Below are positions 41,029 through 50,737 of a DNA stretch of 64,000 bases, one piece after another; the first letter of the stretch is position 1; every line of letters starts with the position of its first letter. A program made the translations under genes and the position numbers. Source of the DNA: G963665925 sp963676345. Lineage in GTDB: Bacteria; Bacillota; Clostridia; Peptostreptococcales; Acidaminobacteraceae. The notes beneath the pieces are model-generated. The model saw only the letters and a list, made by a program, of their open reading frames with translations. It was not told the origin of the DNA and did not search any database. The DNA is taken from NCBI GenBank assembly GCA_963676345.2, contig CAXXTS010000003.1, forward strand, positions 124,001 through 188,000. The letters are read 5' to 3'.

Positions 41029-42954
41029 TTAAGTCTGATCTGAATAAGGAAAGCGGATATCAAAACGTGTTCCAATGCCCACGGTACTCCTTACATCAAT
41101 GGTACCTTCGAGCGTCTGTGTTACGAGATTATGTGTAATGTGGAGCCCTAGACCTGAAGAACCCTTGGAGCGATTGGTGGAGAAGAAAGGATCAAATATT
41201 TTGTTCAGCATGTCTTCTGGAATCCCACAGCCGTTATCCTCATAAGTGAGGTGGATGTAGGCTTGGCTTTTTTCAATTGTGATGTCAATGCGACCGCTTT
41301 GATCATCTTTAAAAGCGTGTATAAGTGTATTGATGAACAAGTTGGTCACAATCTGTGCAATGGGACCAGGAAATGTATAGACCTCTAAATCCTTTTGTGC
41401 ATGAATTTCATAATGGTGCTTCTCTTTAATGAGCCTTGGTGTCAAATTGTGAATGATTTTTTCAATATAGATACCAAGGTTTATTTTGCGCATTTCCAGC
41501 GTCGACTGATCAACAGCGACTTGCTTGAATGTATTTACAATTTCAGCAGCCCGCATCAGATTCTTCACTGCTAGATCCGAGGCTTCCTTGCTGGAGTGAA
41601 TACAGTCTTTTAGCTCGGCCTTTGTAAGTTTACCCGTGGCATAGCGCGTATCAATCTGATTGATGGTGTTATTAAGAAATGAACTGAGTGTCAAGCCTAT
41701 ACCAAGCGGCGTATTGATTTCATGGGCAACACCTGCTACCAGTTCGCCAAGGGAAGCGAGCTTTTCTGCAATAATCAGCTGATTCTGAGTAGATTGAAGC
41801 TGGTTATAGGAGTCTGTAAGCTCGCTGTTCAGTGCAATGAGCTCTTCCTGATTATTTTCAAGTTCAAGCATAGTAGCTCTCAGCTCTTCATTGCTTTGAT
41901 TGAGTTCATGTGTTCGCTGGGCGACCATCGATTCCAGCTGAGTATTTTTTGTTACAAGGTGGTCAATAAAACCGCCAAGGTTGTATGAAAGGCCCAAGAG
42001 AACAGCAATCATGAGGCCAATAATGAGCACAATTGCATTAAATGCTCGGTTTACACTTGAAAAGGCTTCCTTTTCAGTAAGCATAACCACCATAATCCAA
42101 TTGTTTTCTAGTTGAGTATAGCCTAGAATCTTGTCTTCATTGAATAATTTATAATGGACTATGCCTGTAGGATTCTCTTGCATTGTAGACTCAATATAGG
42201 CCAGCTTGCCACCATCAATATCTCGAATATGGTCCTCTAGAGTAAACTGATCGTGTATTAGGAATGCGAAATCTTGGTTCAGAAGAACTGCTTTACCTAT
42301 TTCAGGACTTTGGGCTACGATTTCTTTAAAAGACTCAAAATTGATATCGACGCCTACAACACCGATTGTATTGCCTTCAACGATTAAGGGCTCGACATAT
42401 GAAATCATATCTATACCGATATTGGCATTGTAGTATGGGTTAAGCCAAAGGGGATGCCCGCTGGATATAGGCTCATAAAACCAGCCCACATGTTCACTGT
42501 CAGAAGACTCATAAAGGGATAGGTCAGTTGGAACAAGACGTTCCATGTGTCCATCTCCATTTGTATCTGAATGAAAGAAGCCAGCGGTATTGTAAGAAAG
42601 TTCGGGATCAAAGCGCACATAAATGGACATGACATTGAAGGTGTTTTCATGGAATTGAAGGGCAATTTGGTCTATTTCTTTTGTTAGGCTGTAGTAATAA
42701 GAACGCTCATGAATACGGGCAGGGTCAATAACCCCGATAATGGACTTGGTAAGGGTACCTACCATGGACTCGATACCTGTAATAATTTTATCCGTATCTT
42801 TTCCATAAACCTGAGCACTTTCAACGAGTAAATCCAGGGTGTTTTGCTTAAATTCGCGTTTCATATAGTAAAGCGAAGAACTGCCAATTAGGACTGTTGC
42901 AATAAAGGTGAACAGAACCACGCTGGCAATAATCTTTCTACGCGTCTTCATCAT
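41029..42954 (-). CDS. Sensor histidine kinase with extracellular Cache-type domain
   Basis: 641 aa with GGGAGC before the ATG pair (42954 or 42951). Membrane segments at about 8-28 and 298-320 bracket a Cache sensor of about 270 residues (VGWFYEPISSGHPLW, IGVVGVDINFESF are Cache-like). A coiled-coil (about 335-400) leads to the kinase core: AGVAHEINTPLGIGLTLSSF (H-box), ATPase G1 YEDNGCGIPE, F-box FDPFFSTNR, G2 GSSGLGLHI. The same H-box style occurs in the kinases at 43121 and 57480. No response regulator is adjacent, so the partner is unknown. Confidence 0.9.
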   Translation of the reverse strand: MMKTRRKIIASVVLFTFIATVLIGSSSLYYMKREFKQNTLDLLVESAQVYGKDTDKIITGIESMVGTLTKSIIGVIDPARIHERSYYYSLTKEIDQIALQFHENTFNVMSIYVRFDPELSYNTAGFFHSDTNGDGHMERLVPTDLSLYESSDSEHVGWFYEPISSGHPLWLNPYYNANIGIDMISYVEPLIVEGNTIGVVGVDINFESFKEIVAQSPEIGKAVLLNQDFAFLIHDQFTLEDHIRDIDGGKLAYIESTMQENPTGIVHYKLFNEDKILGYTQLENNWIMVVMLTEKEAFSSVNRAFNAIVLIIGLMIAVLLGLSYNLGGFIDHLVTKNTQLESMVAQRTHELNQSNEELRATMLELENNQEELIALNSELTDSYNQLQSTQNQLIIAEKLASLGELVAGVAHEINTPLGIGLTLSSFLNNTINQIDTRYATGKLTKAELKDCIHSSKEASDLAVKNLMRAAEIVNTFKQVAVDQSTLEMRKINLGIYIEKIIHNLTPRLIKEKHHYEIHAQKDLEVYTFPGPIAQIVTNLFINTLIHAFKDDQSGRIDITIEKSQAYIHLTYEDNGCGIPEDMLNKIFDPFFSTNRSKGSSGLGLHITHNLVTQTLEGTIDVRSTVGIGTRFDIRFPYSDQT

Positions 42955-43120
42955 GACATGCTCCCTTCAAAAGTGTAGGTGCTATATTCCTAATAATACA
43001 CTAAAAGCTGTATTTATAAACCTCCAAGAAAGCGGGAAATATACTGTAAGGTGCATGCGGTTTATGGGAATCAACTGGGTATAAGCGCAAATATAAAGTA
43101 AGAGTATCGGAGGATTCGAT

Positions 43121-45091
43121 ATGAAGCAGCTAAAATTTAAGCATATTAGAACAAAACTCATCAGTGCCTATGTTATTGTTTTCGTGGTCATTATGTCCAT
43201 CTCGCTGGCATTTATTTATATGTCTTTAAAGAGCTCAATAGAAAAGTCTGTAGATGATTCACTCAACCTGCAGATTGAACTTATTAAAAAAGGCATAGCA
43301 ACCAGTGTTGACGCTTCAATTAAGAATTACTTCAGAGCCACTGGCAATTTTGCTATAGATGTGGTAGACGCCTACCAGGAACAAGTTCTGAGTGGACAGA
43401 TTACACGAGAAGAGGCACAAGAAGAAACCTGGCGTATACTTAAGGACATTAGAATCGGACAAACAGGTTATGTAGTTGTGGGCAAGAAAAATGGCAATAT
43501 TTTGCATCATCCAATAGCTGAAATTCAAGGCATTGCTTTGAAGGACTTTGATATTTTTGAAAACCTACAGGGAAATGATGATGTATATTTTGAGTATGAC
43601 TGGGAAGAACCTGAAACTGGGGAAGTCAAAAAGAAATCCATGTACAGTATATATTATGAACCCTGGGACTGGTACATTATGGTTACGGGCTACCGGGAAG
43701 AGTTTAAATCACTTGTGAGCATTGAAGATTTTGAAGATGAAATATTGTCTATTAAGTTCGGTGAAACAGGCTATCCGATTGTTGTTGATTTTGATGGAAC
43801 CCTAGTGGTGCATCCTGAATATAAAGGGGTGAACATGTACAACCGCGATGACAGTATGGGTGAAGTAACGCGAGAATCTATCCGGATGAAAAAGGGCCGT
43901 CTCGAGTATCTTTGGAAAAATCCTGAGGAAGAGATTTATCGTAAAAAGATTGCCGTATTCTCAGAAATTGAAGGCTTTGACATGATTGTGGTAGCCACGG
44001 CTTATGAGTCAGAGTTTTTAGGGTACTTACACCAGTTGACAGGTGTCCTCCTGTGGACACTGATAGGTGCAATTGTACTAATGAGCATTATGGTCATGCG
44101 TTTAAGCGACACGTTAACACGTCCGATTTTGGCGCTTAGTCAGACAATGGATATTGCAGAGGAAGGGGATTTGGCCGTTCGTGCACCTGTACAAACTTCA
44201 GATGAGCTCGGGGAAATGAGCAGTCAGTTTAATCACTTTTTGGAAAAACTGGATCAGGAAAAGAAAATGCTTATAGAGCAAGTCGAACTCAATGCCAATA
44301 TATCGGCAGAGCTTCGTGCATCTATAAGTGCTTTAAAAGATGCACAGGAAAAGATATTGGAAGAAGAGCGTTTTTCCAATATGGGACGTATGGTCACCCG
44401 GATATCACATCATTTGAATACACCAGTAGGCAATGCCATGATGGCGGTGTCTTTTATTGAACAAAATATCGATGAACTCAGGCTTGCAGGGGAAACAGAC
44501 GCTGCTTTAGCCCAAGCGACTGCGCCACATATTACTGCTCTTATGGAGTCCTCATCCATTTTAAATCATGCTTTAAAAGAAGCTGCAAGTATTGTAGATT
44601 CATTCAATAAGCTCAATGTTCAACTCCATGAAGGTTTGACCCAGCATGTGAATCTGTGTGATTTTCTAAAAACTTACTATTATCATCAGTGGCGGTCAAA
44701 ATGTCCTGAATATATTCAAATTCACATCGAGTGCGAGGATAACCTAGAGCTTGTAACTTCAACCAATATACTTGAACTCATATTTGAGCAACTGACCAGT
44801 AATGCCATAGCCCATGGCTTTAAAGACAGAGATACAGGGAACATCTGGGTAAAAGCTTTTCAGAAGGACACGAAAACAGTACTGATTTTTGAAGATGATG
44901 GCGTGGGCATTCCCATTGAACGGTCAGAGTATCTCTTCCAGCCATTTTTCAGTTCAACAGAGAACATGAGCGCCCTGGGAATCGGACTCAACATTGTGTA
45001 CAATGCTGTGAATGTGACCCTTGGGGGGCGGATTACATTCGAGCATAGAAGACCATTCGGTGTTCGTTTTGTGATTGAAATTAGAGGCTAA
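43121..45091 (+). CDS. Sensor histidine kinase with paired Cache domains and HAMP
   Basis: 656 aa with GGAGGA before the ATG. Membrane segments at about 15-35 and 305-325. The outer part holds two similar single-Cache modules (RIGQTGYVVVGKKNGNILHHP and KFGETGYPIVVDFDGTLVVHP), each with the GxTGY...HP pattern. HAMP follows (about 325-380), then a coiled-coil and the kinase core. The H-box is VTRISHHLNTPVG: HH replaces the usual HE. N-box EQLTSNAIAHGF, G1 EDDGVGIP and G2 ALGIGLNIV complete it. The replaced Glu may slow phosphotransfer. Divergent from the kinase gene at 41029. Confidence 0.88.
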   Translation: MKQLKFKHIRTKLISAYVIVFVVIMSISLAFIYMSLKSSIEKSVDDSLNLQIELIKKGIATSVDASIKNYFRATGNFAIDVVDAYQEQVLSGQITREEAQEETWRILKDIRIGQTGYVVVGKKNGNILHHPIAEIQGIALKDFDIFENLQGNDDVYFEYDWEEPETGEVKKKSMYSIYYEPWDWYIMVTGYREEFKSLVSIEDFEDEILSIKFGETGYPIVVDFDGTLVVHPEYKGVNMYNRDDSMGEVTRESIRMKKGRLEYLWKNPEEEIYRKKIAVFSEIEGFDMIVVATAYESEFLGYLHQLTGVLLWTLIGAIVLMSIMVMRLSDTLTRPILALSQTMDIAEEGDLAVRAPVQTSDELGEMSSQFNHFLEKLDQEKKMLIEQVELNANISAELRASISALKDAQEKILEEERFSNMGRMVTRISHHLNTPVGNAMMAVSFIEQNIDELRLAGETDAALAQATAPHITALMESSSILNHALKEAASIVDSFNKLNVQLHEGLTQHVNLCDFLKTYYYHQWRSKCPEYIQIHIECEDNLELVTSTNILELIFEQLTSNAIAHGFKDRDTGNIWVKAFQKDTKTVLIFEDDGVGIPIERSEYLFQPFFSSTENMSALGIGLNIVYNAVNVTLGGRITFEHRRPFGVRFVIEIRG

Positions 45092-45103
45092 AGGGAAATT
45101 AAG

Positions 45104-45147
45104 AAAGGGTGCTGTAAAAGTTTTATGACTTTTACAGCACCCTTTTC
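45104..45147. terminator. Bidirectional terminator
   Basis: Perfect 18-bp arms (45104-45121 and 45128-45145, AAAGGGTGCTGT...) with a 6-nt loop and a following T-tract. It separates the kinase gene from the convergent universal stress gene. Confidence 0.92.
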
Positions 45148-45148
45148 A

Positions 45149-45580
45149 TTATCTTACTACGAGTACAGGAACTTTTGAATGATGTACAACCTTGCTGGTT
45201 GTGCCACCGATAAGGAATCTTTCTATTGCACCATGACCATGTGAATTAATGAGAATCATATCACAGTTGTGTGTGTCAGCATAGTCACAAATTTCTGATG
45301 CAATGTGTCCCTTCACGATTTCAGTTGTAACAGGAATACCTGTTCCTTCAAAGTATTCAGCTGTTTTATCAACAACTTCTCTTGCATAAGCTTGAAGGGC
45401 ATCTCTGACTTTCTGACTTTGAACTTCATCAAAATCCCATGTAAGGTGCGCTTCATTTTCAAATAAGCGCTTAACATGGATAATAACGAGCTCGGAATTG
45501 AATTTCAAAGCATATTCTTTGGCAAGTTCAAGTGCTTTTGTACTCTCCACATTGTCAACGGGAACGAGTATTTTTTTCAT
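45149..45580 (-). CDS. Universal stress protein (UspA family)
   Basis: 143 aa from ATG 45580, the third of three consecutive ATG codons, which gives 7-nt spacing to AAAGGAGA. UspA fold with ATP-binding residues: KKILVPVDNVESTKALELAKEYA, and the C-terminal GxxG-type motif INSHGHGAIERFLIGGTTSKVVHHSKVPVLVV. Likely an ATP-binding stress protein in the cytoplasm. Monocistronic and convergent with the kinase gene at 43121. Confidence 0.93.
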   Translation of the reverse strand: MKKILVPVDNVESTKALELAKEYALKFNSELVIIHVKRLFENEAHLTWDFDEVQSQKVRDALQAYAREVVDKTAEYFEGTGIPVTTEIVKGHIASEICDYADTHNCDMILINSHGHGAIERFLIGGTTSKVVHHSKVPVLVVR

Positions 45581-45875
45581 CATCATTCTCCTTTCACGAC
45601 ACACGCCCTGAATAAAGAACTCATATTGCACGCTTGAAGAAGGTGGTTTGAGATTAAGCAAAGCTTTTTTAAAGGGCTGATATTATCTAAGTCATTTATA
45701 CCCAAATTCTGGACAGACATCACAAGATTTCATGGGTGTGTGCTCATCCTTAGAAATGGAAAAATAAAGGTCCATTTTTTACCTAAATTTTAAATAAAAA
45801 AATACACCACCAAGTGTCAAAAAATAGGTATACTAAGGGCGGGGATGTAAAACATTGGAATAGAAACGAGGCTGT

Positions 45876-47093
45876 ATGAAACAAATGCTGCGTACATATA
45901 TGGGCCTTCCGAGAAGCATGTATATCTTATTTATGGCTCAAATTATCAATCGTTTTGGCGATTTTGTAAGACCGTTTTTGACACTTTTTCTAACAAAAAA
46001 TCTGGGGTTCGATAATGCTTCAGCAGGGGCGGTTGTAATGACTGTGACCATTGCATCTGTACCCGGTGCCTTCCTAGGAGGACGCCTGTCCGATCAGCTG
46101 GGTAGAAAAAAGGCCTACTTTCTCTTTCAGGGACTGGCAGGCTTGATGATACTGACTTGCGCATTTACTGCTCAAGCCCAGATACTCATATTATTCTTAA
46201 TATTGTCCGCCTTTTTTAATGGGGGCGTCCGGCCTATGATTAATGCACTTATGACCGATATTTTACCTGTAAGTGAAAGACAACGCGGTTTTTCGCTTTC
46301 TTATTTAGGCGTCAATATTGGTGTGGCAATAGGGCCTGTAGTGGCAGGATTTCTATTTAATAATTATTTGAAGCTCCTTTTCATAGGCGATGCCATTACA
46401 ACAGCAATCGCGGTGACCCTTGTCATGGGTTTTATTCCACCACCAGAAAAGGATGCACTCGACTTGGGCTCATCTCTTGAAGATGTGGAAACAGGCTCAC
46501 TGTTTACCGCCCTTAAAAGGCGGCCAATGGTGGTTGTCTTTTTGACGCTGAATATTTTATATGCATTAACTTATGCCCAAAACGGGTTTGCACTGCCCAT
46601 TACCCTCCAGCACTTATTTGGTGAAAATGGACCGCGTAATTTTGGCTTTCTCATGAGCATTAATGCAATGACCTGTGTTGGACTAACGGTTGTGATCACA
46701 CATATTACAAGACATTTAAAGCCCATTCACACCATTGTAATCGGTGGTGTGGCTTATGCAGTGGGTTTTGGTATGATTACATTCATTCAATCCATGGGCA
46801 TGTTCATTGTTTCTACAATTATATGGACTTTAGGTGAAATAATGGTGTCCATTAGCTTTGGCGTATACCTGTCACATAGAACGCCTCAGAATTACCGGGC
46901 GCGGTTCAATGCCCTGACAAACCTGAGCTGGGCATCTGGCGCACTTGTTGGAACCTATTTTATGGGCATGTTTATGGATGCCTCTGGCGTTAAAGCTGTT
47001 TGGCCGCTCATATCGATTATTGCCCTGCTGGGCTCAGTGGGCATGGCATTGCTTGCTCGTGCTGAGAAAGACTTGGAGAAAGCGAAGGGATAG
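45876..47093 (+). CDS. MFS transporter
   Basis: 405 aa with GAGG upstream and about 12 membrane segments. The A-type motif GGRLSDQLGRKKAY between helices 2 and 3 (about 68-82) is diagnostic of drug/solute MFS proteins. FLGVNIGVAIGPVVAGFLF-like helix 5 suggests an exporter. The substrate is unknown. It is separated by 2 nt from the downstream SSS symporter gene, so they form an operon. Confidence 0.9.
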   Translation: MKQMLRTYMGLPRSMYILFMAQIINRFGDFVRPFLTLFLTKNLGFDNASAGAVVMTVTIASVPGAFLGGRLSDQLGRKKAYFLFQGLAGLMILTCAFTAQAQILILFLILSAFFNGGVRPMINALMTDILPVSERQRGFSLSYLGVNIGVAIGPVVAGFLFNNYLKLLFIGDAITTAIAVTLVMGFIPPPEKDALDLGSSLEDVETGSLFTALKRRPMVVVFLTLNILYALTYAQNGFALPITLQHLFGENGPRNFGFLMSINAMTCVGLTVVITHITRHLKPIHTIVIGGVAYAVGFGMITFIQSMGMFIVSTIIWTLGEIMVSISFGVYLSHRTPQNYRARFNALTNLSWASGALVGTYFMGMFMDASGVKAVWPLISIIALLGSVGMALLARAEKDLEKAKG

Positions 47094-47095
47094 CT

Positions 47096-48499
47096 ATGAC
47101 ATTACTTATTTTTATCATCACCTTGGGCGTTACGCTGTGTGCAGGTGTTCTAAGCAAGCGTCTGGTCAAGAATTCAAAGGATTTTTTACTTGGCGGCGGA
47201 AAGTTGAACACAATTGGTTTTACCAGCATGCTGATGGGCGCAATTATTGGCGGGGCCTCCACTGTAGGGACAAGTCAAATGGCTTATCAAAGAGGTATTG
47301 GAGCCATCTGGTTTACGGCAGGACTGAGTATTTCGAGTGTTTTACTCTATTTTTTCTATGGAAAGTTGCTTGAAAAAAGGCAGTATATTACGGTGGTGCA
47401 AATTGTAGGAGACAATTTTGGAAACCATGCACGCAAGGCTGCCAGTTTAATTTTATGTTTAGGCATGTTGATTCATATCAATGGACAGGTCCTGGCGGCG
47501 GTATCTATATTCAATACCTTGCTCGTTTTGAAAATACAGTTGGCAACTTTACTGGTATGTGGTTTGGTTGCGGCCTATGTTATTTTCGGCGGCTTTTGGG
47601 GTGGGACTGTCGTTGGTGGCATCAAGACCGTTTTGCTTTATGGAACCAGCTTAGTCTGTGGTGCATTCCTGATTTTTAAGTACGGTTTTATTTCTGAAGC
47701 AGCGACATCGTTTACATTCAATCCATGGTTCAATGTTTTTTCGAAGGGTCTGATAAAGGACTTGTCACTGCCTGTATCGACCATACTGGGGGTTATGTCA
47801 ACACAAATATATTTTCAGACGGTAATGTCTGCTAAAAACAAAAAAACACTGTGCCGGGGCACCCTGCTGACGGCCTTTCTCATACTGCCAGTGGGCATCG
47901 TTTGTACCATGATAGGCATGTATATGCGCCTGCATTATCCAGATATCCTGCCACGTGACGCATTTATTTTGTTTGTTATGAATCATACCAATCCCGTGGT
48001 GGCGGGCCTATCTATCGCATCGGTTCTGATTTCATCTGTAGCAACGGGTGCAGGCCTGACCTTAGGCATTACAACAGTCATTTCTAAAGACGTTCTTTTG
48101 TCTGATAAAGCAGGGGTGAGCGATGCTCATCTCTTAAGGAAGCTTCGCCTGATTATTGCAGCCATTACGGGACTGGTCTACTTCATTGTTATTTTTAATG
48201 CGGACTCGCTTATTTTAAGTTGGGGTTTTTTATCCATGGTCTTTAGAGCCACACCGGTATTTATTCCAGTAGTGGTCGCCCTGTATTTTAAAGAAAGGAT
48301 ATCCGGTCTAAAAGGTGTGGGCTACGTTCTGGTCGGGCCAATACTCAGCTTGATATGGATTGCTATGGGGCTGGATAAGGTCAGTTCCATCTACGTTGGC
48401 ATTGCAGGGGGCATAGCCTATTCAATAGGTGCACACAAAATGTCCATATATAAAAGAAGTCAGACTGAAATCCACAAAAATCAAAGAAGCACGCGCTAA
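47096..48499 (+). CDS. Sodium:solute symporter family protein
   Basis: 467 aa, AAGGGA upstream. About 12-13 membrane segments. LVKNSKDFLLGGGKLNTIGFTSMLMGAIIGG matches the SSS N-terminal region. The likely sodium-site helix 8 reads GLSIASVLISSVATGAGLTLGITTVISKD. The sequence is divergent from the symporter at 18624. The substrate cannot be inferred. Its stop lies within a hairpin (48487-48514). Confidence 0.85.
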   Translation: MTLLIFIITLGVTLCAGVLSKRLVKNSKDFLLGGGKLNTIGFTSMLMGAIIGGASTVGTSQMAYQRGIGAIWFTAGLSISSVLLYFFYGKLLEKRQYITVVQIVGDNFGNHARKAASLILCLGMLIHINGQVLAAVSIFNTLLVLKIQLATLLVCGLVAAYVIFGGFWGGTVVGGIKTVLLYGTSLVCGAFLIFKYGFISEAATSFTFNPWFNVFSKGLIKDLSLPVSTILGVMSTQIYFQTVMSAKNKKTLCRGTLLTAFLILPVGIVCTMIGMYMRLHYPDILPRDAFILFVMNHTNPVVAGLSIASVLISSVATGAGLTLGITTVISKDVLLSDKAGVSDAHLLRKLRLIIAAITGLVYFIVIFNADSLILSWGFLSMVFRATPVFIPVVVALYFKERISGLKGVGYVLVGPILSLIWIAMGLDKVSSIYVGIAGGIAYSIGAHKMSIYKRSQTEIHKNQRSTR

Positions 48500-48514
48500 G
48501 GAATGCGCGTGCTT
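48487..48514 (+). terminator. Hairpin overlapping the symporter stop codon
   Basis: AAGCACGCGC / GCGCGTGCTT, perfect 10-bp stem with an 8-nt loop including the TAA stop. T-tract is short; probable terminator. Confidence 0.6.
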
Positions 48515-48537
48515 TAGACTGCCTGAAAGTAGTATTT

Positions 48538-49218
48538 CTATTCGCTAATAAAACGGTAGCCTGTATTGTATTTTGATTCAATAGCTGCCCATGAGACACC
48601 AGCTGATTTCATTTTTTTCCTGAGTTTAGCAATATGAACTGAAATCGTTCGTGTAGGGACCGAGAGGTCCTTATTGCCGTAGAGTTCACCGGTGAGTTCT
48701 TCAGCAGATATATATTTTTTTGACTGATAAAGATGGAAAAGTATTTTGAACTCAGTTTGTGTCAAATGAACCATGGTGTTTTGAAAGAGCACATTATTAT
48801 TAAAGCTGTCAAAGCGTATGTTCTTGCTGGTAGGTTCAGTATAAATATTTTGATGTGATAAGCGCCGCGCTAAAGCACCGATGCGTACAAGAAATACATC
48901 TAAATCGAAAGGTTTTACAAAGTAATCATCTGCACCGTGTTTAAAGGCTTGAATAACGGCTTCTTTAGAGGCGCCATCTGACATGAGGACATGGGCCCGA
49001 CTAGACCTGCGGCTCATTTTTTCACAAAGGGCCAGCGCACTCATATCTGGAAGTGTATTCCCGATAATAATGAGGTGCGGTTTATAGCATTCGCAGACAT
49101 GCTGTGCATCTTTACCCGTATGTGCATGCTCAATTTGATAGCCTGATTTCCTAAGGAACAGAGTCATGAGTTCCAAAAGATTGGGTTCGTTTTCTGCAAT
49201 GAGTATTTTTAGTGGCAT
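48538..49218 (-). CDS. OmpR-family response regulator lacking the phospho-acceptor Asp
   Basis: 226 aa from ATG 49218 (MPLKILIAENE) with GGAGGAGGTGA. The receiver (1-120) keeps Lys (FVKPFD) and Ser (LMSDGA), but the phospho-acceptor position is Gly: LIIIGNTLPDMSA where LILDLMLPDMDG-like is usual. The acidic pair is ENE instead of DDE. The winged-helix output domain is intact (TQTEFKILFHLYQSKKYISAEEL, TRTISVHIAKLRKKM, NTGYRFI). It is probably an atypical receiver controlled without phosphorylation. The TPR-protein gene lies 120 nt upstream on the same strand. Confidence 0.88.
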   Translation of the reverse strand: MPLKILIAENEPNLLELMTLFLRKSGYQIEHAHTGKDAQHVCECYKPHLIIIGNTLPDMSALALCEKMSRRSSRAHVLMSDGASKEAVIQAFKHGADDYFVKPFDLDVFLVRIGALARRLSHQNIYTEPTSKNIRFDSFNNNVLFQNTMVHLTQTEFKILFHLYQSKKYISAEELTGELYGNKDLSVPTRTISVHIAKLRKKMKSAGVSWAAIESKYNTGYRFISE

Positions 49219-49337
49219 CGCCGTCACCTCCTCCATTCAGATTGTATATATTAATAGTACAACAAAATATTTACATAGGATACAATTTGTTTCAAATTGC
49301 CATTGTTTGGTTCTTGGCGCATCAAAAAATGAATCTT

Positions 49338-50492
49338 CTAGTTTACACTGGACACTCCAGCGCTCATGGTCGGAATGCTTTCAGAGAGTGTTTCAAGGTG
49401 AGCGTTTTTTTTCTCAAGTTCAGTGTTGATAAACTGGTGAATAGAACGGGAACGCGCCTGTACATCGCTTGTTTCCTGGTCTTTTTCAAGCATTTTCAAT
49501 TTGAAAACTAAATTTGTAGCTTCGATTTTTTGAAGCGTGTACTGAAAGCGCTTATGATATTCAAGGGCTTTTTTATAGTGTTCATTTTTTTCAAAGAACT
49601 GATAAAGACGTTCGTAAATAAGGCTTAACTGGTGATCAGATCCACCGGCCTCGGAAATTTTTTCAGCTTTATAAATCATTTCAAGCGCACCGGCTTCGTC
49701 CTGCATCAATAGAAGCAAATCGTGTTTAAGTAGGAGTGCATCCAAAATATAGTATACGTTACTGAGTGATTCAAGCAGGTCTATGGAATGGTCAATGTTT
49801 TCCAGAGCCTTTGGATAGTCTCCCAGTTGCATATGGAGTTTACCCTTTCGATATAACCATTCGAATTTCAGCAGGATGTCATCGCTGTGTTCTATGTGTT
49901 CTTTTGCAGCATCGTAAGCTGTGAAGGCCTTGTTGTAGTCCCCTAAGATCGTGTGTACTTCGCCCATATTTGAATATAGGTGTCCAACACCCTTGTAAAT
50001 ACTGCCTTCAAGTGCGGTTTCAATGCCGGTTTCGTAGGATTCTAGAGCAAGGGTGTAATCACCTGCTTTTCTGTAAACCTCACCAATACAGTTTTGTGCG
50101 CGAACGACCTCTTCGTAGTTTTCAGTCCTAAGCGCATAGTTGCGTCCAATAATAAATTGGCCCAGCGCCGTTGAGTAGGCGCCAGAATAGAAATGCAGGA
50201 CACCGTACCAGCGGTGGAGTTCACTGAGCATATTGAAATCCTGAAACTGTTCAAAAATTTCTATGCTCTCAGTAACATATTCAATGGCTTCAGACTGATT
50301 GCCAAGTGTGCGGCAACCCTGTGTCATAATATGCAGTGCATGCCCCTTTATGGTTGTTAGACTGAAGGATTCAGCTCTATTAGCAATGCTGCGCGCCTCT
50401 TCAATAGCTTCCTGAGGATTCGAGTGAATTTTCAAACGTGCCTGCGCCAGGTCTCGCTCTAGTTTTTTGTGGATTGTATAGACATTAATCAT
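49338..50492 (-). CDS. TPR-repeat protein
   Basis: 384 aa from ATG 50492 (MINVYTIHKKLERDL), chosen for GGGGAA upstream; the ATG at 50507 sits directly on the ribosome site. About eight to nine tetratricopeptide-like repeats (AQNCIGEVYRKAGDYTLALESYETGIE; HLYSNMGEVHTILGDYNKAFTAYDAAKEHIE; and others) span residues 10-345. The C-terminal LEKKNAHLETLSESI resembles the linker that leads into a GGDEF or kinase domain in related proteins, but the chain ends soon after. It may have lost, or never had, an output domain. Possibly works with the atypical response regulator encoded next. Confidence 0.85.
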   Translation of the reverse strand: MINVYTIHKKLERDLAQARLKIHSNPQEAIEEARSIANRAESFSLTTIKGHALHIMTQGCRTLGNQSEAIEYVTESIEIFEQFQDFNMLSELHRWYGVLHFYSGAYSTALGQFIIGRNYALRTENYEEVVRAQNCIGEVYRKAGDYTLALESYETGIETALEGSIYKGVGHLYSNMGEVHTILGDYNKAFTAYDAAKEHIEHSDDILLKFEWLYRKGKLHMQLGDYPKALENIDHSIDLLESLSNVYYILDALLLKHDLLLLMQDEAGALEMIYKAEKISEAGGSDHQLSLIYERLYQFFEKNEHYKKALEYHKRFQYTLQKIEATNLVFKLKMLEKDQETSDVQARSRSIHQFINTELEKKNAHLETLSESIPTMSAGVSSVN

Positions 50493-50534
50493 AATCGTAT
50501 TCCCCATCCTTTTTGAGTACGCCTATATTTCAAT

Positions 50535-50566
50535 CTATTCTATATCATTCTTTCTATATAGAATAG
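50535..50566. repeat. 11-bp inverted repeat in the divergent promoter region
   Basis: CTATTCTATAT and ATATAGAATAG lie 10 bp apart between the TPR gene and the divergent UPF0316 gene. AT-rich; candidate operator. Confidence 0.5.
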
Positions 50567-50737
50567 TACAGTTCCTTTAAAATCTGAGTGTCCTATACAA
50601 ATAGTATGATGAAATAGACATGAAGATTGCAAATGTTTCTTTGCAATTATAGAAACATAAAAATATTTGGGATGATGAAAAGCCTATGTTAGAATAGTCG
50701 TGACGCAGTAGAAGTAAGCAGGCATTTAGGAGGGACT

